NCBI GenBank assembly: GCA_020726205.1
Contig: DYTA01000058.1
Location: forward strand, 1 to 7,045
Origin: Nitrosospira multiformis
GTDB lineage: Bacteria; Pseudomonadota; Gammaproteobacteria; Burkholderiales; UBA11063
DNA: 7,045 nucleotides
Reading direction: 5' to 3'
In this document: positions 1-5,669 of the stretch, piece after piece
Numbering within the stretch: position 1 is the first letter of the stretch
Layout of the letters: the number at the start of each line of letters is the position of its first letter
Notes under the pieces: model-generated
Database searches by the model: none
Told to the model about the DNA's origin: nothing
What the model saw: the letters and a program-made list of their open reading frames with translations, nothing else
Position numbers and translations under genes: made by a program

Positions 1-215
1 TTTACTTTAATATAGGTCTCATCAACTCGCCATGAGGTAGAGTAAGGCTTAGAGTAGTAAGTAGTCTGTATAAAGTAGTGTGATCAACCTCAACTCCTCT
101 CTATCATCATTTCTTCTAAATTACGATAGCTGATTGGGTATCTTAAGTACCATCTTAAGCATTGCAATATTACTTCGGGTAAAAAATGTCGGTAATGGAA
201 ATCTCTAGGCTTCAT
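1..215 (-). pseudogene. IS6-family transposase, N-terminal remnant (frameshifted, runs off left edge)
   Basis: Reading leftward from ATG 215 gives MKPRDFHYRHFLPEVILQ, then CLRWYLRYPISYRNLEEMM, the typical start of IS6/IS240-type DDE transposases (zinc-binding/HTH region: HF-P-E-I, RWYLRYP-SYR-LEE). The frame closes at a TGA (90-92), but one frame over it resumes near base 97 as GVEVDHTTLYRLL, matching the family's VDHTTIYR segment, so about one base was lost near 93-98. A third frame (35-1) gives SWRVDETYIKVK, which holds the first catalytic Asp (codon 23-21). Only about 12 codons separate the two blocks where the family has about 25-30, so an internal deletion is likely as well. The second Asp and the Glu would lie beyond the left edge. 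No IS6-type terminal repeat is visible upstream of the start (216-300). The gene is dead; the family call is from remembered motif patterns. Confidence 0.78.
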
Positions 216-271
216 AACGGGATGCTATATTGTTAGTTTCTAACTAGAATAATACCCCGCCCTAAGCAGCG

Positions 272-550
272 CTAAGTCTTTTTGTATTTTTCTAGAAGAA
301 TCTTAGGATTCTGCTCAGCAAGATTTAATAAGGCTACACCTGAAGTGCAAGGTCTTCTATGGCCAATTTCCCAGTTCTTATAAGTGTGATAAGAAACGTT
401 TAGCAAGTCCGCAAACTCTACTTGCGTTAGCCCATAAAGCCCCCTAATGGATTTAATTCGACTAACTCTCATCCTTAAGCTTTGATTTGCCAACTTAGCT
501 GTCTTTTGTTCTGTCAGTATGTGCATTCTTAAATATTTTTTTATTAACAA
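272..550 (-). CDS. small Cro/C1-type (XRE) helix-turn-helix regulator
   Basis: Up to 92 residues. The core IKSIRGLYGLTQVEFADLLN followed by VSYHTYKNWEIGHRRP is a classic HTH_3 fold: the TQVEFADLL helix, the turn NVS, and the recognition helix YHTYKNWE. The tail (GVALLNLAEQNPKIL) resembles small XRE proteins that act as antitoxins in HigA/RelE-type pairs or as autoregulators. No toxin gene is next to it: on one side is transposase debris, on the other the divergent AsmA gene. The start is uncertain. The longest reading uses TTG 550 with no ribosome binding site; ATG 526 (residue 9) and ATG 472 (residue 27, directly after AAGG) also keep the whole domain. It ends at TAG 274-272. It probably binds near the 551-638 gap; its target is unknown. 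It may be an orphaned antitoxin. Confidence 0.75.
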   Translation of the reverse strand: MLIKKYLRMHILTEQKTAKLANQSLRMRVSRIKSIRGLYGLTQVEFADLLNVSYHTYKNWEIGHRRPCTSGVALLNLAEQNPKILLEKYKKT

Positions 551-638
551 AATTAATATAAGGAATTAAGTATGATTTTAGGGAAATATTATCTATAGTT
601 TGGATATTAAGAATATTAGCAAGATACAGAGGAAGGTG
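551..638. promoter_or_regulatory. divergent intergenic region between HTH regulator and AsmA gene
   Basis: This 88-base AT-rich gap separates two divergent starts and must hold the leader of the AsmA gene and probably the promoters of both. Possible -10 boxes are TATGAT (571-576) and TATTAT (587-592) rightward and TATATT just ahead of TTG 550 leftward. None has a good -35 at normal spacing, so no exact promoter is claimed. The leftward TATATT is so close to TTG 550 that a transcript from it would favour the downstream ATG 526 as the start. Confidence 0.35.
629..636 (+). promoter_or_regulatory. Shine-Dalgarno sequence for ATG 639
   Basis: GAGGAAGG is a near-ideal ribosome binding site just ahead of ATG 639. 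The TTG at 600, which would add 13 residues, has no such site in front of it. This decides the start of the AsmA-family gene. Confidence 0.75.
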
Positions 639-3323
639 ATGGGAAAATTTTTAAAATATAGTGCATTTCTTGTTCTAGTTCTTATTTTAGCATTATTAGT
701 CACCCCCTTATTAATTTCATTAGACCACTATAAAGAAGATATAAAAGCCAAAATAAAATCCGAGACCGGAAGGGACTTAATAATTAAAGATACAATAACC
801 TTTTCTATCTTACCTGCACCTAAGATAGTGTTATCTGACATTGAACTTTCCGGGCTGCCTGATGAACAAAAGCTTCCCATACTTAAAGTAAGTAAAGCAA
901 AAGCAACTCTAGCTATTTTACCATTATTTACAGGTACATTAGTAATTTCAGATATAGTGCTTGAGAATCCTAAAATTCATTTTGAAAAACAAAATAATAG
1001 TAAAGACTTTCAAACATTAAAGACGGATACCAACGGTAAGAATTCTGTTACTAATAATCCTACGCCACTACAGATACCTAAATTACCTTTTTCTATAAAA
1101 CGCTTAATAATTGAAAATGGCCAAATTATTTACGTTCAAAACAATGAAAAAATTGCTTTTGAGAATATAAATCTAATAATTAAAAATTTACTAGGAGAAG
1201 GGCCAATGGAATTTACTATTAATAGTAAAATTTTTGAGGAAAATATTGTAATTAATGGTTCAATTAATGCTAATCAACCGTTGATGCCCATAATGGCGGA
1301 AGGTAAAATAAAAGGAGAAAAAGCTACTCTCGCAGGAGAATTTAGTTTAGATGATTTAAGTTTTGCAGGAAATATAAAGTATCAAGGTAATGCAAAACAT
1401 TTAAGTGACTATTTTCCTATGATACCCCTAGGATTACATAGAGAATTCAACCTTAAAACTAGGATTACTGCAGATAAGGAAAATATATTACTTAGCGATT
1501 TAAATTTTTCAATGGGAAAGATACTGGCTAAAGGAGAAGGTGGGTATAAATTTAAAGGAAGGATACCTACTTTAAATTTAAACATAGTGCCAGGTAATAT
1601 TATTGCTGAGGTTACTAATGACCAAGCGCTAAAAGGATATAAAATTAATATAAAAACACAAAGTTTAAAGCCTTTATTAGAAGAATTACAAATCCACTCT
1701 TTGGATTTGCCTTTGCTTTTGAGTAATAATATCTCACTTGGAGCTTCAGTAACGTATAGTAAAAATACCTTTGATGTCCACAACATCTCTCTCCTGTTGG
1801 GAGAAGCCAACTTAAATGGTAATGTTACGATAAATTGGCAACCAAAACTAAATTTATCCTATAACCTCGAGACCAATAAAGGATCAACTTTAATGAAGTT
1901 ATTGGGAATAAATTCTCCTATTGGAATTTCAGGAGTAAAAATTAGAGGACAAAGTAGTGAAGAAGCTAAAATCTGGCAAACAGATACACTCCTTACTCTA
2001 TCAGGAATTGATACTCATATTGTTGGTAAAGTGGACACTGCAAGTGCATATAAACCATATCTTACCGTAACAGCAAACGGTCAAAACCTTGGTAACAGTT
2101 TAAAACAACTTTTAAATCAAAAAGAAGCTTCAGCTGCTCTCGGAGCTTTTTCATTATCGCATACTATTTCGGGACAAATGCCTGTCTTTGAAATGATATT
2201 AAATAAATCTGACATTACTATCAATAAGAAAAAGACATCTTTAAATGGTAAAGTTAACATAGATTTGACCAACAAACCAAAAATTATTTTTGATTTAGTT
2301 ACTTCAGAAATCAATTTGAATGATTCAAGTAATCAAGGGAATACAAGTAATAAAGGAAACGTATCACCCGCTATTCAAAAGTCTGGTGTACCTTGGTCTA
2401 CAGAGAAAATTGATCTATCTTTTTTAAACACTTTTGATGCAATCTTTACAATATCTATCCCAAAACTTACTAAAGCACCATTAAATATAGATAGTATGAA
2501 ATCTAAGCTTCAGCTTGCAAGTGGTAAGCTTAATCTTGAATTTCTTTCAGGGCGTATTTATGGAGGTTCTATAGAAGCACATGGGCATGTAATAGCTAAG
2601 ACTGGCGAAATTCTTTTAAATACTGAGCTAAAAGAAGCAAAGCTTAAAGATGTAGTTCCAAATTATAAAGAAATAAAAATTACAGAAGGGAATTTTAATT
2701 TCTCATCTAAATTGCAATCATTTGGCACAAGTGAGCATCAGTATATAAACAATCTCTCTGGTAACATTAATCTTGTAGGCACAGAAGGTAAAATAAATGG
2801 TCTGAATCTACAAAAGGTATTAGATGCATTAGACAAAATGAATGATCTCTCCAGTATTATAAATTTACTAGATACATCTTTTTCTGGAGGTCAGACGGCG
2901 TTTAATAATTTAAAAGCAAACGTTATAATTAAACAAGGAATTGGTATCTTAACTTACTTTAAGTTAGATGCTCCAGCGGTAAATGTTGGTGCAGAAGGAA
3001 AGGTTGACCTTCCAAAGTACTATTTGGATGTTAATTCTACTGTTAAAGTAGATAGACATAAATTACCTCCTTTCAGTGTTCATTTTTATGGTCCTTTAGA
3101 TAATATACAGCGTAGGGTAGACGCTAAAGCGTTAAAACAATATTTGGTAGAAAATGTTTTAACTAAGGTTATAGATAAAATTCAAGGAGGCAAAGGCGGG
3201 GCAGGAGATATTTTAAAGAATATTATAGGTGGTAGTAGTCAACAAGCAGCTCCTTCACCTGCACCAGATAATAAAGGAGCAGAAAATCTGATTAAGAAAG
3301 GTTTAGGCAATCTCTTTAAATAG
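639..3323 (+). CDS. asmA: AsmA-family envelope biogenesis protein
   Basis: 894 residues from ATG 639, chosen over TTG 600 because of GAGGAAGG at 629-636. Residues about 6-27 form one hydrophobic membrane anchor after a short basic start (MGKFLKYSAFLVLVLILALL). The AsmA N-terminal signature follows: a D-YK-DIKAKIKSETGRDL-I segment, then SILPAPKIVLSDIELS and ATLAILPLFTGTLVISDIVL. The large middle is alternating beta-strand-like sequence, as expected of a periplasmic beta-groove protein. The C-terminal AsmA domain spans about 597-820 (FLSGRIYGGSIEAHG, a LDAL segment near 725, PPFSVHFYGPLDNI near 809). A Gly/Ala/Pro-rich linker and a KKGLGNLF tail close the protein. The family acts at the inner membrane and periplasm in outer-membrane lipid or protein homeostasis, now often linked to bridge-like lipid transport. 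It is longer than E. coli AsmA (about 617) but within the alphaproteobacterial range. It appears intact, ending in TAG. The symbol is family-level; orthology to E. coli asmA is not shown. Confidence 0.9.
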   Translation: MGKFLKYSAFLVLVLILALLVTPLLISLDHYKEDIKAKIKSETGRDLIIKDTITFSILPAPKIVLSDIELSGLPDEQKLPILKVSKAKATLAILPLFTGTLVISDIVLENPKIHFEKQNNSKDFQTLKTDTNGKNSVTNNPTPLQIPKLPFSIKRLIIENGQIIYVQNNEKIAFENINLIIKNLLGEGPMEFTINSKIFEENIVINGSINANQPLMPIMAEGKIKGEKATLAGEFSLDDLSFAGNIKYQGNAKHLSDYFPMIPLGLHREFNLKTRITADKENILLSDLNFSMGKILAKGEGGYKFKGRIPTLNLNIVPGNIIAEVTNDQALKGYKINIKTQSLKPLLEELQIHSLDLPLLLSNNISLGASVTYSKNTFDVHNISLLLGEANLNGNVTINWQPKLNLSYNLETNKGSTLMKLLGINSPIGISGVKIRGQSSEEAKIWQTDTLLTLSGIDTHIVGKVDTASAYKPYLTVTANGQNLGNSLKQLLNQKEASAALGAFSLSHTISGQMPVFEMILNKSDITINKKKTSLNGKVNIDLTNKPKIIFDLVTSEINLNDSSNQGNTSNKGNVSPAIQKSGVPWSTEKIDLSFLNTFDAIFTISIPKLTKAPLNIDSMKSKLQLASGKLNLEFLSGRIYGGSIEAHGHVIAKTGEILLNTELKEAKLKDVVPNYKEIKITEGNFNFSSKLQSFGTSEHQYINNLSGNINLVGTEGKINGLNLQKVLDALDKMNDLSSIINLLDTSFSGGQTAFNNLKANVIIKQGIGILTYFKLDAPAVNVGAEGKVDLPKYYLDVNSTVKVDRHKLPPFSVHFYGPLDNIQRRVDAKALKQYLVENVLTKVIDKIQGGKGGAGDILKNIIGGSSQQAAPSPAPDNKGAENLIKKGLGNLFK

Positions 3324-3327
3324 AGTA

Positions 3328-3480
3328 AACGGTTTTCAAATTAAGCCTGCAACAAGGAGTCCAGATAATCAAGACCTAATAAAACAACTATATGAACAGA
3401 TAGGTCAGTTAAGCGTAAAGCGTGACTGGCTGAAAAAAAAAATCTGCGTTGTTTGGACTTGGAAACTAGGAGAAATATGA
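3328..3480 (+). pseudogene. IS3-family orfA, C-terminal remnant
   Basis: The frame starting at 3328 reads through a KPATRSPDNQDLIKQLYEQI stretch and then GQLSVKRDWLKKK, which matches the leucine-zipper-like end of IS3 OrfA proteins (LYEQIGQL-V-RDWLKKK). It continues to TGA 3478-3480. There is no start codon of its own and no HTH_Tnp_1 domain, because the 5' half is gone at the junction with asmA. The KKK codons sit on a run of ten A (3433-3442), the usual place for the -1 frameshift that makes OrfAB in this family. It is non-functional as it stands. Confidence 0.75.
3433..3442 (+). promoter_or_regulatory. A10 slippery run, likely programmed -1 frameshift site of the IS3 element
   Basis: Ten consecutive A lie at the end of orfA (frame 1). 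A -1 slip here enters the orfB frame (frame 0), open through this point, giving a fused reading DWLKKK then NLRCLDLETRRNMID. This is the arrangement known for IS3-family OrfAB production. No downstream stimulatory structure was established. Confidence 0.55.
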
Positions 3481-4293
3481 TCGATAATAATTGTAGGAAT
3501 CTAAGGATTGCTAGGCAATGCGATCTACTTTTAATTAATAAATCTACTTATTATTACAAGGCAAAAGGTTTAACACAAAGGGACTTAGAAATAATGAAAA
3601 CTATTGACGAAATTTATACAGAACATCCGTATTTAGGAGCAAGGCGGATGTCGAAATATCTTGTTCCATCTGGGGTTTTGATTGGCCGTAAAGCAGTAAG
3701 TCGTTATTACCGAATAATGGCAATTGAAGCCATTTATCCTAAAATGAATTTAAGTAAGCGCAACCAAGCTCATAAAATCTATCCATATCTTTTAAAAGGA
3801 GTTGAAATTACTAAAGTAAACCAAGTATGGAGTACTGATATAATATATTAGAATGGCACAAGGATTTGTATATTTAGTAGCAATTATTGACTGGTTTAGT
3901 CGTTATATCTTGAGTTGGAGGGTGTCTATTAATTTAGAAAATGAGTTTTGTATTGAAGCTCTTGAAGAAGCAATTGAAAAGCATGGCCAGCCTGAGATAT
4001 TTAATACTGATCAAGGGTCACAATTTACTTCTAAAGATTTTATTACTGCACTTACCGAACGCAAAATTAAGATTAGTATGGATGGCAAAGGAAGAGCGTT
4101 GGATAACGTGTTTATTGAAAGATTTTTGCGTTCATTAAAACAAGAAAAAATATATTTGATAATTTTAAATACTGTAAAGGAGGCAAAAAATGCTATAACT
4201 AATTATATGAGTTTTTATAATAAAAAGCGGATGCACCAATCCTTAGAATATCTAACTCCAGAACTGGTGTATTTTAGAAAAAATATTGTGTAA
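3435..4293 (+). pseudogene. IS3-family transposase OrfB (DDE), frameshifted
   Basis: The first frame (to TAG 3849-3851) has the HTH_21 region: RQCDLLLINKSTYYYKAKG and EHPYLGARRMSKYL, then NLSKRNQAHKIYPYLLKG and VNQVWSTDI with the first catalytic Asp. Homologues continue TDITYIRMAQGF. Here two bases are missing after GATATA (around 3840-3845), which creates the TAG and moves the rest to another frame. That frame, from ATG 3853, reads MAQGFVYLVAIIDWFSRYI, then NTDQGSQFTS (second Asp), NVFIERFLRSLKQEKIY (catalytic Glu) and RMHQSLEYLTPELVYF. All three catalytic residues survive, so the lesion looks fairly recent. The apparent TTG start at 3453 is probably not used: in this family OrfB is made as OrfAB by frameshifting at 3433-3442. 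Ends at TAA 4291-4293. Confidence 0.87.
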
Positions 4294-4508
4294 AATTAGG
4301 AAGCAAATTATATCTCTAAATTTCTAATTCTTAGGTTCTCAATCGGCCATTTACAGATTGCTTTATTTTCCTTCTAAATTTGCAACAGAACCCATCTAAA
4401 GCGGAAAGATTAAAAAACTTTTCAAATGTAAGGTTTTGTTTAACCAAAAGCAGCAGAGCCTGTTAAATTATAACAAACTAAATGCATTTTAGCTGAATGA
4501 ATTAATAA
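4294..4508. other. gene-free stretch with IS ends
   Basis: No convincing coding sequence on either strand. It probably contains the unresolved right edge of the IS3 element and, at 4379-4392, an IS6-type terminal repeat. The part from 4393 to 4508 shows nothing I can assign. It ends at the recombinase remnant. Confidence 0.5.
4379..4392 (-). repeat. IS6-type terminal inverted repeat (GGTTCTGTTGCAAA on the minus strand)
   Basis: The minus strand reads GGTTCTGTTGCAAA, the consensus-like terminus of IS6-family elements (IS26 type GGCACTGTTGCAAA, IS240 type GGTTCTG-TGCAAA). The orientation places the element's inside to the left, under or beyond the IS3 remnant, with the flank beginning at 4393. 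No IS6 transposase follows inward, so it is an orphan end. It fits the IS6 transposase debris at 1-215 in family, but I cannot show that they were one copy. Confidence 0.55.
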
Positions 4509-4571
4509 TCAAATGACCCTCAAATACTTATAGAGAGTTTTTCGGCTGATGCCGAATTCTTTGGCAAGCAG
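4509..4571 (-). pseudogene. serine recombinase C-terminal remnant (HTH only)
   Basis: The minus strand from 4571 reads LLAKEFGISRKTLYKYLRVI and a TGA stop (4511-4509). This parallels the end of the recombinase at 5668-6228 (LLAKEFGISRETLNKYLMVGV). It is the DNA-binding helix-turn-helix of a resolvase/invertase; everything N-terminal to it is lost, with an in-frame TAA just before (4572-4574). 28 bases (4543-4570) are identical to 5705-5732, while the last codons differ, so it looks like a piece of a related gene rather than a fresh copy. It lies 59 bases beyond the coiled-coil gene on the same strand. Confidence 0.75.
4543..4570. repeat. 28-bp perfect direct repeat, copy 1
   Basis: Identical base for base to 5705-5732 in the same orientation, 1,162 bases apart. 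Similarity continues more weakly for some 20 bases to the left (towards the stop codons) and stops sharply on the right at 4571. It encodes part of the recombinase HTH. Confidence 0.85.
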
Positions 4572-4629
4572 TTATGCAAAAAGGAAAAACTAGTTCATTA
4601 CACCCTTCTCGTTCTATTATACAATTATT

Positions 4630-5232
4630 TCAGGATTGTAACCATTCACTATTATCTGCCCCTAATAATGGGCTATCCTTATCGTCTTCTTGTTCTTGAA
4701 TACAATCAAATTGACTTTTTAGTGTATCATAATCTAATTTACTAACTTCTTCTAATCTAGCAGCTTTATCAACCTGAGATTGTTTTAGAATTAATATGGT
4801 GTACCTTAAATCCGATTTGTCTTGCTTTAAACCTGCATTCTCTTCGTTCAAACGTTGTGAACTTTTTACTAATTGAATATTAGCGTCCTTGACATGTCTG
4901 TAATCTCTAGTCAAATTACTTATTTGTATATCCTTTTCGCGTAATAATTGATCTCTTTCTTTTAAAGAAGCTCTTAATTGTTCAATCGTTGTCTCTAAAT
5001 CTTCTCCACTTGCTAAGGTTTTACTTTTAGAAGCTTTGTCTAGCTCATTTATCTCATCCACAGCGCCTTCAGCTATTTTAGCATTATGCTTTATCCATGC
5101 TTGTGTAGACGCTTCGCATTGAGCAATAAGCGCCTCATCTTCTGTCATTTCATCGAATAATGCACTGTGTTGATGATCACGAAGTTCCCGAGGTTGTTGT
5201 TTAGATTGTTGTTTAGTTCGCTGTTTAGACAT
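4630..5232 (-). CDS. hypothetical coiled-coil protein
   Basis: 200 residues; I do not recognise the family. ATG 5232 is preceded by GGAA at a sensible distance, supporting this start. The first 20 residues are basic and glutamine-rich (KQRTKQQSKQQPRELRDHQ, partly from short DNA repeats at 5197-5228). Residues about 25-65 are acidic and helical-looking (FDEMTEDEALIAQCEAS, EINELD). Residues about 78-178 are a long, highly charged heptad-like stretch with Leu/Ile at core positions (IEQLRASLKERDQLLREKD, QLVKSSQRLNEENAGL), a probable coiled coil. The tail is acidic and ends in SEWLQS. There is no signal peptide or membrane segment, so a cytoplasmic protein is likely, probably oligomeric. Recombinase sequence lies on both sides, suggesting cargo of a mobile region. 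Known coiled-coil regulators, partition-type proteins or secreted effectors are all possible; none is supported. Confidence 0.7.
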   Translation of the reverse strand: MSKQRTKQQSKQQPRELRDHQHSALFDEMTEDEALIAQCEASTQAWIKHNAKIAEGAVDEINELDKASKSKTLASGEDLETTIEQLRASLKERDQLLREKDIQISNLTRDYRHVKDANIQLVKSSQRLNEENAGLKQDKSDLRYTILILKQSQVDKAARLEEVSKLDYDTLKSQFDCIQEQEDDKDSPLLGADNSEWLQS

Positions 5233-5440
5233 AAAAATTCCAACATTAAATTGATATCATCCCAATTTAATCAAGCTCCTAACTAAAGACAAGAAAAATA
5301 TTTTAGTCCTAGGTTGTTTTAAGTTCTAAAATCAAATCCTGGGTTAGACTATGATGCCTTATGTATTGTCTTATATCAAAGCCATGTAAGATTTATTTGA
5401 CCATAGGTACAAAGGTTGATGCACTCGAAATAGCAACAAC

Positions 5441-5485
5441 CTTGACATACTCCCATGCCTAAAGATAGAGAATTATGGGGATTCG
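5441..5485 (+). repeat. possible IS200/IS605-type right-end remnant
   Basis: CTTGACATACTCCCATGCCT (5441-5460), an interrupted stretch, then ATGGGGATTC (5475-5484) resembles the imperfect hairpin ends of IS200/IS605 elements, which often read TTGAC, CTCCC, GCCTAAAG, then GGGGATTC. CCCAT (5452-5456) pairs with ATGGG (5475-5479). No tnpA or tnpB gene is nearby. The match is from memory of such ends and could be chance. Confidence 0.3.
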
Positions 5486-5525
5486 GGCAGCAGAAGCGAC
5501 CATATTAATGAAATATTAAAAGCAC

Positions 5526-5538
5526 AATATCTGATATT
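5526..5538. repeat. 13-bp perfect dyad (AATATC-T-GATATT)
   Basis: Two perfect 6-base arms around a single central base, in the gap beside the recombinase. It is the size of a dimer-binding site, but AT-rich palindromes are common by chance in such DNA. Confidence 0.4.
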
Positions 5539-5562
5539 TTGGATTCTATTTTTGATTAAGAT

Positions 5563-5578
5563 ATAGTGAGATCACTAT
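5563..5578. repeat. 16-bp dyad (ATAGTGA-GA-TCACTAT), operator-like
   Basis: Perfect 7-base arms with a 2-base centre. The length and symmetry fit a dimeric regulator operator or a recombinase subsite. No promoter I trust overlaps it, and it lies about 90 bases downstream of the recombinase stop on the coding strand of that gene. Confidence 0.5.
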
Positions 5579-5616
5579 GTGTATAAGTTCAAACAGAGTT
5601 GAGACAAATCGATAGA

Positions 5617-5669
5617 AGAGTGACTGAACTGAGCGCACGTAAAGCACGCTCAAAGTTCAGTCCTACTCT
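5617..5669. repeat. 53-base imperfect hairpin abutting the recombinase stop codon
   Basis: The arms pair as AGAGT (5617-5621) with ACTCT (5665-5669), GACTGAACT (5622-5630) with AGTTCAGTC (5654-5662), and GAGCG (5631-5635) with CGCTC (5647-5651): 19 base pairs interrupted only by two 2-base bulges on one side (5652-5653, 5663-5664), with an 11-base loop. It overlaps the TAG stop (5670-5668) of the recombinase. Neither strand has a run of T after the stem, so it is not a standard intrinsic terminator. It could still protect the 3' end of the transcript, be a recombination or transposition structure, or be a short palindromic repeat of the kind that spreads in rickettsial genomes. Confidence 0.7.

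Larger units (their letters stand above)
3325..4378 (+). mobile_element. 5'-truncated IS3-family insertion sequence
   Basis: The stretch holds the tail of orfA and all of orfB of an IS3-family (IS150-like) element. The left terminal repeat and the N-terminal HTH of orfA are missing: IS sequence begins within a few bases of the asmA stop codon, so a deletion joined the element to the end of asmA. The right limit is uncertain. No recognisable IS3-type terminal repeat is visible after orfB, and an IS6-type end occurs at 4379-4392, so another element may have trimmed or overlapped the right side. The truncation and the orfB frameshift mean it cannot move by itself. Confidence 0.8.
5233..5667. other. 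435-base gene-free gap rich in dyad symmetry
   Basis: No convincing gene on either strand. It holds the upstream region and leader of the coiled-coil gene (5233-5340), an IS200/IS605-like end (about 5441-5485), two short perfect dyads (5526-5538, 5563-5578) and a long hairpin touching the recombinase stop (5617-5669). A short minus-strand frame reads HGFDIRQYIRHHSLTQDL then ILELKTT and a stop (about 5305-5385); it could be gene debris but is too short to call. Confidence 0.55.

Noticed and set aside
232..244. Small palindrome GTTAG-TTT-CTAAC upstream of the IS6 remnant
   Set aside because: Five-base arms in AT-rich DNA are expected by chance; not an IS6 end.
1409..1810. 133-codon minus-strand open frame inside asmA
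   Set aside because: Antisense to an intact conserved gene; no ribosome site or recognisable domain.
2117..2314. 65-codon minus-strand open frame inside asmA
   Set aside because: Antisense shadow of asmA with no family features.
3941..4138. 65-codon plus-strand frame within the IS3 orfB
   Set aside because: Alternative frame of the transposase, which has clear DDE motifs in its own frame.
4574..4690. Short plus-strand frame from ATG 4574 (MQKGKTSSLHPSRS...)
   Set aside because: About 38 codons, mostly overlapping the end of the coiled-coil gene; no ribosome site or family.
5197..5228. Three short TTGTTTAG/CTGTTTAG units read as a regulatory repeat or CRISPR-like array
   Set aside because: They lie in the coding sequence of the coiled-coil protein's Gln-rich start and have no spacers; simple codon repetition explains them.
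5617..5669. Hairpin as an ordinary Rho-independent terminator
   Set aside because: No T-run follows the stem on either strand.
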